Shown here piece after piece: positions 1 to 6,313 of a stretch of DNA of 16,890 nucleotides (positions within the stretch are counted from its first letter, which is position 1; each line of letters starts with the position of its first letter). A model generated the notes under the pieces. That model searched no databases. It saw only the letters and a program-made list of their open reading frames with translations, and was not told the origin of the DNA. Position numbers and translations under genes: made by a program. The DNA lies in NCBI GenBank assembly GCA_011176555.1, contig DUEF01000120.1:1-16890 (forward strand), in the 5' to 3' direction. This DNA is from Caldilineae bacterium (GTDB lineage Bacteria > Chloroflexota > Anaerolineae > J102).

Positions 1-2
1 AC

Positions 3-575
3 AAACAAGCGCGCACGATCAAAAGCGAATTGGAAGCAAGCATCGATCAGGCGTCGCGGAAGGGCGCTTTCGCACCACTGTTTCTGCTCGCATTCCTGGT
101 CATCATCCGCGAAGGCGTCGAACTGGCGCTCTTCCTCACCGCGGCGGCCTATTCCTCCTCTGAAAACCGGGTGCTGCTCGGCGCGGCCGCGGGACTGAGC
201 GTTGCCGCGGCGCTGGGCTCGATGCTGTATTCCGCCACCAGCCGCGTGAATTTACGTCGCTTCTTCCAGGTGACGGGAATACTGCTGCTGTTCTTTGCCG
301 CCGGTTTAGTGGCTCACGGCGTGCATGAATTCAACGAAATCGGTTGGATTCCCACCATCATCGATCCTTTGTGGAACATCAACCACCTGCTTGACGAAAA
401 ATCAACGGTTGGCGAAATGCTAAAAGCGCTTTTCGGCTACAACGGCAACCCCTCACTCACAGAAGCGACCGCCTATTGGCTGTACATTGTGATCGTATTT
501 CTGGCTTTGCAATGGCCTCGCTTTATCACCCCACCAACTCGCAAAGCGTCTGCACCTCGCTCCACGTTGCGTTGA
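3..575 (+). CDS. FTR1-family high-affinity iron permease, 3' part
   Basis: This is the C-terminal part (190 residues) of an FTR1/EfeU-type iron permease, which moves iron across the cytoplasmic membrane. The frame is open to the left edge, so the start lies outside the window; the internal TTG at 30 is not a convincing start. The key signature is REGVE (bases 108-122), the REXXE iron-binding motif of the second repeat in this family, set inside a hydrophobic helix. Four membrane helices are visible: around the REGVE motif, at LLGAAAGLSVAAALGSMLYS, around GILLLFFAAGLVAHG, and the final YWLYIVIVFLALQW. This fits the last four of the seven helices usual in bacterial FTR1 proteins. The tail after the last helix is short and basic. 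The family call is secure. Whether it works with an EfeO/EfeB partner cannot be judged here. Confidence 0.9.
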   Translation, partial: KQARTIKSELEASIDQASRKGAFAPLFLLAFLVIIREGVELALFLTAAAYSSSENRVLLGAAAGLSVAAALGSMLYSATSRVNLRRFFQVTGILLLFFAAGLVAHGVHEFNEIGWIPTIIDPLWNINHLLDEKSTVGEMLKALFGYNGNPSLTEATAYWLYIVIVFLALQWPRFITPPTRKASAPRSTLR

Positions 576-613
576 ATCGCTCCTGGCGACACATTTTCTC
601 AGCACCTCAAACC

Positions 614-642
614 TTGGCCATCCTTCGCCGTCGTGCTATAAT
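614..642 (+). promoter_or_regulatory. Sigma70-like promoter with extended -10
   Basis: TTGGCC (614-619) and a perfect TATAAT (637-642) are separated by 17 bases, and TG one base before the -10 (634-635) makes an extended -10 element. It lies in the gap after the iron permease stop codon and points at the small gene starting at 744. The predicted start of transcription near 649 gives a 5' leader of roughly 95 bases. Confidence 0.6.
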
Positions 643-668
643 TGTAACGTTACTCACGACGAACTGAC

Positions 669-690
669 TGGCAGGCAAAAACGCCAGCCA
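669..690 (+). other. Small hairpin in the 5' leader of the 744-1013 gene
   Basis: TGGC-A-GGC (669-676) pairs with GCC-A-GCCA (83-90 of the same hundred) around the loop AAAAAC, giving seven base pairs interrupted by one A/A mismatch. It lies between the predicted promoter and the start codon. No T-run follows, so it is not a terminator; it may stabilise the leader or be meaningless. Confidence 0.3.
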
Positions 691-743
691 CGTTTTATCA
701 TCGAAACGCTTTTTATGCGCAATCAAATAAGGTAGCGTTGTTC

Positions 744-1013
744 ATGGTCGAACAAGCTCAAGGTTCAACTCTGGAACCAACCGAAAAGGAACTCATCGCT
801 GCAGCGAAGGCGCACGCGGCCAGCCGTGTAAAACAGGAGATGGCAGCCAAAAAACGGGATGTGACGCCATCCAGCGAGGCCGCCTTGCTTTTTCAAAAAC
901 AAAAAGAGGGTCCCAAAACGCCAATCGATCTCAAGGCGAGGGAGAAAGAGCTGGCGGAGCGAGCGTTGACTTTCGCCCCGCGCAGTAGCCTTTTGCAGAT
1001 GCTATCAAAGTGA
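744..1013 (+). CDS. Small hydrophilic protein of unknown function
   Basis: This encodes an 89-residue soluble protein rich in Ala, Lys and Glu, with no signal peptide, no membrane helix and no cysteine. I do not recognise a family. The sequence is likely mostly helical (a stretch around TEKELIAAAKAHAASRVKQE and another around KAREKELAERAL) with a Pro/Ser-rich middle. I chose ATG at 744 because an AAGG ribosome binding site (729-732) lies 11 bases upstream. A TTG at 738 in the same frame would add two residues and is closer to the SD than is usual. It has its own promoter (614-642) and ends 45 bases before the convergent membrane protein gene. That the gene is expressed is supported by promoter plus SD; the function is unknown. 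Confidence 0.6.
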   Translation: MVEQAQGSTLEPTEKELIAAAKAHAASRVKQEMAAKKRDVTPSSEAALLFQKQKEGPKTPIDLKAREKELAERALTFAPRSSLLQMLSK

Positions 1014-1058
1014 GGCGTGAAGAGGGCGAAGAAGCTGGTGGGATTCGCGCTATTAGAG

Positions 1059-3383
1059 TCACGAAGATGTCGTCGCGTCTCGCTTGCGATAGCTGACGCC
1101 CCAAACGACCGCAACGACTATCAGCGTCAGCAGGGCGATGGCAAGCCCTAACAGGAAGGAGGGGGAACGGAATCGCAAACGCACCTGATGTGAACCAGCG
1201 GAGAGTTGCACCGCCTGCCAGACGCCGTCGGCGCGTAGCGCCGGGCGCCACGGTCCGCCATCGATGCTGGCCTCCCAGCCCGGATACCAGACCTGGCTGA
1301 CCAACAGCGCGCCTGGCTCGGCCGACTCGGTGCTCACGACCGCATCGTTGACGCCCCAATTGGCTCGCGTCACCCGACCGGCGTCGTACTCCTGCGCTTC
1401 GCCGCCTTCGAGCACGACGGCGGTCAGAGGCCGAAAATCAGGCTGGCGCACGACATCTTGGGCGGCGGCCAGGTCGGGAACAGAGATCGCCCGGCCCAGC
1501 AACAACGCGCGGGGCTGGAACCGTCGGTTGAGATAGACATTGAGGTCGGGATCGCCTGCAAACGCCAATTCCCAGGCGTCCCATTCCAGGACGACATCCT
1601 TGCGTCCCAACAGGTATTTGACATTGAGCAAGGCGTACAGATCGGAACTACGGCTACCGGTCGAGCGCATAAAATCGAGATAATAGGATAGCGTGAGCGG
1701 ATTGGCCACGCCACTGGTGTCTTCCAGGCCCTGGAGCAGGGCGGTGTCGGGTTGCCACAGATCGTCGATGCCTGTGCTCGTGTCGATACGGTGGGGCTCG
1801 GGATCAGAGCGAAGGAAATCGATGATGGTTTGGCGATTAAAATTGGCCGTGGGATCGGTGTCGGACAGATCCTGGTAGGCGCCCAACGAAGCCAGATCGA
1901 TGAACAACAGGGCGATCGCCAGCACAACGAAGACGCCGGGACTCACCCATTCCCGCCGTCTGGCGTAAAGCAACGCCATGCCGATGGCCAATAGAAGGAT
2001 GAAACCAACGATGGCGATGGTGCTGATGCTTGTCCGCAAGAAGAGCGCGGGGTCGCCCATTTGGGTGAGGAGTAAAATGGCATAGATTACGGGAATACCG
2101 ACGGCGAGGGCGATGAGCAAAATGGTTCGCAGGAAGCGCCAGACGCTATCAAACGCGATGCGGCTAGCCTCAGTCCAGGGCTCGATCAGGGCTTGCAATC
2201 CCCGCGCGGCCAGGATCGCCAACGCCAGATCGAAGAGGAAGATGAAGCGGGCGGGCGCTCGCAATTGTTCGAGTCCGGGCAACAGCCAGGTGAACCAGCC
2301 GTGGACGATGCTGTAAATGCCCAGGCTGAAGGCCAACGAGATGGCGGCCAGCCCCACCAGCAGCCAGGTCAGCCGATCTCGCTTCATGAACACGCCCAGC
2401 AAGGCCAGGAGCAGCGTGATCACACCGATGTAACCGACCTCGACCCGTGGCCACAGTCCCCAATGGAAGGCGGGACCACGGCCAAAGAAGCCGGGAACCA
2501 ATAAACCGATCAGTTGGGCGGGAGAGAGGGAAAAACCTACGGTTTGGACATAATTCCAATCGGCGCGGTCGGTCAGGCCGGCCATTTGCAGGCCGGGCAG
2601 GAGCACGGGAGCGAGCAGGCCCAGGGTGATGGCGACGGGAACCAGCACAGCCGTCACCAGTCGCCGCCAATGGATGTCATCCCGCGTCAAAACCGCCCAC
2701 AAGACCACCCACAGGCCGATAGCCATCAATCCGTAAAGCGTCATCTGCACGTGCCCGACCAGTGAGCCTATGCCCAGCGCCAGGCCCGCCCCCAGCGCCC
2801 ACCTGATCCCGCCCCCCAGCAACGCGCGATGCACGCCCAGCAGCGCCAACGGCAGCCAACTGATCACGGCAATCAGGTTCAGGTTGCCGAAATGGATGAT
2901 GAACACATCGCTGAACATGAAAGCGACCGCGGCGAACAGCGCCGGACCGCGGCGCAAGCCTAGCCCTCGCACCAGCGCATAGGTCGTCACTCCCGCCCAC
3001 CAGATGTGCGCCATCGCCAGCAACTCCATGTCGCGATAGACGAGGGCCGGCCCCAGCAGGAAGCGCAAGAGATGCGGCGGATAGAGGATCCCCGACTGCA
3101 CTTCGGCGGCAAAGGGAACGCCACTGTAAATGTGTGGATTCCACAGCGGCCACACGCCCGCCTTGAGGCTGGTCTGGATAAAACTGTAGGTCGGGTACAG
3201 AAAACTACCGAGATCACCGCCATCGGCGGGCATGTAGTTTTGGCCGCTCACCACTCGCCAGAAGAAACCCGCCGTGAGCAGCGCCAGCAGACCAGGAACC
3301 AGGGCGTCGGGCAGCCAGGCGCGCCTTCGCCAGGCGATGAATGCCAGTAGCGCCAGGTAGATGATGGATAAGGTGATGAACAT
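1059..3383 (-). CDS. YfhO-family multi-pass membrane protein (GT-C-like)
   Basis: This is a 774-residue integral membrane protein. After the first two helices comes a loop with acidic residues (MPADGGDLGSFLYP, about residues 51-64), then PLWNPHIYSGVPFAAE (79-94) and a Q..YPPH segment (96-104). This pattern is typical of YfhO/GT-C-type glycosyl-transfer membrane proteins, whose first extracellular loop carries the catalytic acidic residues. Many hydrophobic helices follow to about residue 500. A soluble C-terminal domain (about 510-740) contains YPGWEASIDG and a beta-sandwich-like stretch, and the protein ends in a final helix and a basic tail, as in YfhO proteins. In Firmicutes, YfhO is linked to sugar modification of cell-wall polymers; the substrate here is unknown. 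It lies downstream of the response regulator on the same strand, but an 81-base gap with its own -10-like element suggests separate transcription. ATG at 3383 is the first methionine before the first helix. Confidence 0.85.
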   Translation of the reverse strand: MFITLSIIYLALLAFIAWRRRAWLPDALVPGLLALLTAGFFWRVVSGQNYMPADGGDLGSFLYPTYSFIQTSLKAGVWPLWNPHIYSGVPFAAEVQSGILYPPHLLRFLLGPALVYRDMELLAMAHIWWAGVTTYALVRGLGLRRGPALFAAVAFMFSDVFIIHFGNLNLIAVISWLPLALLGVHRALLGGGIRWALGAGLALGIGSLVGHVQMTLYGLMAIGLWVVLWAVLTRDDIHWRRLVTAVLVPVAITLGLLAPVLLPGLQMAGLTDRADWNYVQTVGFSLSPAQLIGLLVPGFFGRGPAFHWGLWPRVEVGYIGVITLLLALLGVFMKRDRLTWLLVGLAAISLAFSLGIYSIVHGWFTWLLPGLEQLRAPARFIFLFDLALAILAARGLQALIEPWTEASRIAFDSVWRFLRTILLIALAVGIPVIYAILLLTQMGDPALFLRTSISTIAIVGFILLLAIGMALLYARRREWVSPGVFVVLAIALLFIDLASLGAYQDLSDTDPTANFNRQTIIDFLRSDPEPHRIDTSTGIDDLWQPDTALLQGLEDTSGVANPLTLSYYLDFMRSTGSRSSDLYALLNVKYLLGRKDVVLEWDAWELAFAGDPDLNVYLNRRFQPRALLLGRAISVPDLAAAQDVVRQPDFRPLTAVVLEGGEAQEYDAGRVTRANWGVNDAVVSTESAEPGALLVSQVWYPGWEASIDGGPWRPALRADGVWQAVQLSAGSHQVRLRFRSPSFLLGLAIALLTLIVVAVVWGVSYRKRDATTSS

Positions 3384-3401
3384 GATCGGTGTCTGCTGGG
3401 A

Positions 3402-3410
3402 ATTATAACA
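3402..3410 (-). promoter_or_regulatory. Extended -10 promoter element for the YfhO-type gene
   Basis: Read on the minus strand this is TGTTATAAT, a perfect extended -10 (TGnTATAAT), 18 bases upstream of the ATG at 3383. No good -35 hexamer is seen at 16-18 bases, as is common for extended -10 promoters. With start of transcription about 7 bases downstream, the leader would be only about a dozen bases, so translation would have little room for an SD. Confidence 0.4.
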
Positions 3411-3464
3411 TCATTCCCCTGGATGCAGCATACGCGTGACCGGTAAAGTCACCTCGTAGCAATG

Positions 3465-4154
3465 TCAATCTTTCACGAACGAATACCCGACGCCGGGATG
3501 GGTGAGGATGTAATGGGGGTTGCTGGGATTTGTTTCGATTTTGCGGCGGAGGCGACGGATGTAGGCCCACAAGTATTCGGTTTCCTCCCCATATTCTGGT
3601 CCCCAAACAGCCTGCAGGAGCGCGCGGTGGGTCAACACCCGGCCGGCGTTGACAGCCAGATGCGCGAGCAGGGCGTATTCGGTGGGGGTCAGCCGCAGGG
3701 GATCGTTATGGAGCGTCACTTTTTGGGTGGCGAAATCGATTTCCAAATCGTTGACGTGAAGCGGGGGATGGGGAGCCGTGTCCTTTTGGGCGGTGCGTCT
3801 CAACACGGCGCGCACTCTCGCCAACAACTCGGCCGCGCCAAAGGGCTTGGTCAAATAGTCGTCCGCCCCCAGGTCGAGCGCCCGCACGATGTCGTTTTCC
3901 TGGCCGCGGGCGCTGAGGATGATGACAGGTGTATCAGAACGCCTGCGGATGGCCTGGCACACCTGGAAACCATCCAAACCGGGCATCATGATGTCCAGGA
4001 TAATCAGATCGATGATGTTTTCGTCGAACACCTTCAGCGCTTCCCGGCCATCTGCAGCCGTGAGTACGTCGTAGCCGCGCGCCCGCAAATTTGCGCCGAT
4101 GTATTTCAGGGTTTGTGGTTCGTCGTCTACGACCAGGGCTCGTAGTTTTTTCAT
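3465..4154 (-). CDS. OmpR/PhoB-family response regulator
   Basis: This 229-residue protein has a receiver domain (about 1-120) and a winged-helix DNA-binding domain (about 132-228). Receiver residues are all present: acidic pair D10/D11, phosphoacceptor D54 in LIILDIMMPG, S81 in the IILSA strand, and K103 in the TKPF motif. The output domain shows the usual LRLTPTEYALLAHLAVNAG recognition-helix approach and a YIRRLRRKIE helix, close to KdpE/PhoB-type regulators. It starts 15 bases after the stop codon of the histidine kinase, so the two form a kinase-regulator operon. No clear SD precedes its ATG, so translation may be coupled to the kinase. Its targets are unknown. The divergent nitrite reductase gene on the far side of the kinase is the most obvious candidate, but this is inference from position only. 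Confidence 0.95.
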   Translation of the reverse strand: MKKLRALVVDDEPQTLKYIGANLRARGYDVLTAADGREALKVFDENIIDLIILDIMMPGLDGFQVCQAIRRRSDTPVIILSARGQENDIVRALDLGADDYLTKPFGAAELLARVRAVLRRTAQKDTAPHPPLHVNDLEIDFATQKVTLHNDPLRLTPTEYALLAHLAVNAGRVLTHRALLQAVWGPEYGEETEYLWAYIRRLRRKIETNPSNPHYILTHPGVGYSFVKD

Positions 4155-4169
4155 GGTTCGCTATTCGGG

Positions 4170-6026
4170 TTAGCACTGCTCTGTGCGCGGGCGTTGCGCT
4201 TGGTTCGTGGCGGGCCGGTGAGATGGTAAACTGAAGTAGAAACGAGAGCCGGTCCCGGGCGCGCTTTCGACCCAGATGCGGCCGCCGTGCGTTTCCACGA
4301 TCCGTTTGCAAATCGCCAGGCCCAGGCCCGCGCCGATACCATCGCGTTTCTGTTCGTTTACGCGATAGAAATGGTCGAAGATGGATGCCTGGTGTTCTTC
4401 GGGGATGCCGGGCCCCTGATCGGCCACACAAAAAAACACCTGGCCATTGCGTTGTTCGGCGGCAAGCGTAATCGGCGTATCCGGCTCTGAATGCTTGCGG
4501 GCGTTATCGAGCAAGTTGATCAGGACGGTTTCGATTTCATGGCCGTCGACAAAGAGTGGAGGCAGATCGGGGGCTAGATTCAAGTCGGGTTGCGAGCCGG
4601 TTATCAGGCTACGCCTTCTGGTCAATGCGCCATCCACGAGATCATCGATCGAGCACCACTCTCTGTCCATGGGCAATTGTCCTGCCTCCAGGCGGGATAG
4701 ATGCAGGATTTTCTCCACCAGCGTGGTCAGTCGGTCCGCTTCGTGGTTGATGCTCTCCAGGAAGTCGCGTTGGGTGTCAACATCCCACTCCACATCGGTC
4801 TGGAGCAGGGTGGTGGCGAAGCCCTTGATGTGGTGCAGCGGCGTGCGCAGTTCGTGTGAAACCAACGAGACAAACTCATCCTTCAGGCGTTCGACCTCTT
4901 TGCGCTCCGTCAGATCATGGACGATGTGCACCACCTGCGCTAGATTCCCCTCGGCGTCTGTGACGCGCCCATAACCGATCTCAATCCAGGCCTTCTCGCC
5001 TGCGATAGTAGGCATGCAACCTTCGACAACGCCGGTGTGATCGTCTGCATTCAAAAAGGGACAGGTCGTGTCGCAAACAGAAGCGCCCTCGAGCGTCCGC
5101 ACACCCATCAGGTATTGGCATCCATGCCCCAGCAAGTCTTTGCGGGGTTTGCCCACCAGCCGTTCCAGAGCCGAATTCACCGTCGTGATCTCTCGGTCGG
5201 CATTGCTAATCCAGATCGCATCGCTGGAGGCTTCGAGCGCCGCCATGACCTTGCTTTGTCCCTCGGCGATTTTGTTGTACGAATCGCCCAACTGTTGGGT
5301 CATTTGGTTGATCTCATCGGCCAGGTCTTCCAGTTCGTCGCCTGTGCGCACATCCAAACGATGATTGAGATCGCCCCGGGCGATGGCGCCAACCCCGCTT
5401 TGGATGGTTTGCAGAGGCGAGATGACCAGTTGCCGCACGGCGTAAAAGGTGAGCAGCAGCAAGATCAACAGGCCGCCGCCCACGACCCGAATCAGCAAAT
5501 CGCGACGCAAACGCAGGGTGTCGCCAACGCCTTGCAGGGAAATTTTCGTAGAAATGACGCCATTGATGGCGCCGATCTGCGCCTGATGGCAATCTTGACA
5601 AACGGGCTCGACTCGGATGGGCACAGCGTAGCTGACCACGGGGTAGCCGTTTTCCCAGTGAATCTCCCGCATCTCTTCTCCGGTGAGCGCCTGGTGTTCC
5701 AGATCACTCAGGGGCGATTCACTGGCAATACCGCCGAATTGCCGGATCACGGGCTCTCCTTTGATCACGCGCAATGAAGTGAAAGCATCTTGCGCTAGCA
5801 GTCGGGAGATCACTTGCTGGTTGCCCGCGGCTCCACCGCCCTGTCGCATCGAAGCATAGAGCGCCTCGAAAGCCATCTGATTCAGGGATTGGGCGCGGGT
5901 GAGCCCGTTTTGCTCGATGCCCCGGCTTTCAGTGACGTAGACCAGGACAAGGATGAGGATCATGATGACGGCAAAGATGCTGCCGACGATCAACATGATC
6001 TTAAGATAGAGGCTTCTTCTCAGCAT
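4170..6026 (-). CDS. Sensor histidine kinase with extracytoplasmic heme c (Tll0287/DUF3365-like) domain
   Basis: I chose ATG at 6026 (618 residues) because AAAGG lies nine bases upstream; a TTG 33 bases earlier has no SD. Domain order: helix 1 (8-30); extracytoplasmic domain (31-178) that ends with CQDCH (143-147), a CxxCH heme c attachment motif as in DUF3365/Tll0287-like sensors; helix 2 (179-201); HAMP (202-250); PAS (about 258-375); HisKA with phosphoacceptor H391 in SHELRTP; and HATPase with N box (LLDNARKHSE, 505-514), G1 (DQGPG, 536-540) and G2 (GAGLGLAIC, 565-573). The PAS domain carries four cysteines (C303, C318, C322, C337), which could be redox-active or bind metal. The protein should autophosphorylate and pass phosphate to the adjacent regulator. 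The heme suggests sensing of redox state, O2 or NO outside the membrane. It is divergent from the cytochrome cd1 gene with 287 bases between the start codons. Confidence 0.93.
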   Translation of the reverse strand: MLRRSLYLKIMLIVGSIFAVIMILILVLVYVTESRGIEQNGLTRAQSLNQMAFEALYASMRQGGGAAGNQQVISRLLAQDAFTSLRVIKGEPVIRQFGGIASESPLSDLEHQALTGEEMREIHWENGYPVVSYAVPIRVEPVCQDCHQAQIGAINGVISTKISLQGVGDTLRLRRDLLIRVVGGGLLILLLLTFYAVRQLVISPLQTIQSGVGAIARGDLNHRLDVRTGDELEDLADEINQMTQQLGDSYNKIAEGQSKVMAALEASSDAIWISNADREITTVNSALERLVGKPRKDLLGHGCQYLMGVRTLEGASVCDTTCPFLNADDHTGVVEGCMPTIAGEKAWIEIGYGRVTDAEGNLAQVVHIVHDLTERKEVERLKDEFVSLVSHELRTPLHHIKGFATTLLQTDVEWDVDTQRDFLESINHEADRLTTLVEKILHLSRLEAGQLPMDREWCSIDDLVDGALTRRRSLITGSQPDLNLAPDLPPLFVDGHEIETVLINLLDNARKHSEPDTPITLAAEQRNGQVFFCVADQGPGIPEEHQASIFDHFYRVNEQKRDGIGAGLGLAICKRIVETHGGRIWVESAPGTGSRFYFSLPSHRPATNQAQRPRTEQC

Positions 6027-6155
6027 GGGGTGAAACCTTTCCGTGGGGCTTGGTGGCAAAAGTGTACAATCATTGGGCGAGGAATGCCAGTAGGGGAGAG
6101 TAGAGGGTCGCTTTTTTACTATTCCGTCACATTTTTCAGGAATTATTCAGGAGTC

Positions 6156-6172
6156 AGGAGGAAAGATTCATG
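6156..6172 (+). promoter_or_regulatory. Strong ribosome binding site and in-frame upstream ATG ahead of nirS
   Basis: AGGAGG (6156-6161) sits eight bases before an ATG at 6170 that is in frame with nirS. Translation from here would place a 48-residue hydrophilic extension in front of the lipoprotein signal, which would bury the signal peptide. The ATG at 6314 has its own AAGGAG (6301-6306) at seven bases and directly begins a canonical lipoprotein signal, so I take 6314 as the functional start and list this as a competing or regulatory initiation site. Confidence 0.45.
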
Positions 6173-6313
6173 CCCCTTTCAGGCCGATGGACCATAATAA
6201 AATGTAATCTCGTGGTCTTCGATGAACCGTTTTTACCAGGCGAAGACGATGGGAATCGTTATCCGTTCAGGCCCAATTTCGGTCTGATTACTAAATCCAC
6301 AAGGAGTAGAAAA

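Noticed and set aside
859..872. A third copy of the string GTGACGCCATCC, as in the centre of inverted repeat copy 1
   Set aside because: It lies inside the coding region of the small 744-1013 gene and has no period-7 arms around it, so I treat it as chance.
3436..3452. GTGAC/GTCAC hairpin between the response regulator and the YfhO-type gene
   Set aside because: Only five base pairs with no T-run in either direction; too weak to call a terminator.
6131..6161. Three TCAGGA-like units in a row upstream of nirS as a regulator binding array
   Set aside because: Irregular spacing (10 and 8 bases) and the last unit is simply the SD of ATG 6170; not enough to support operator sites.
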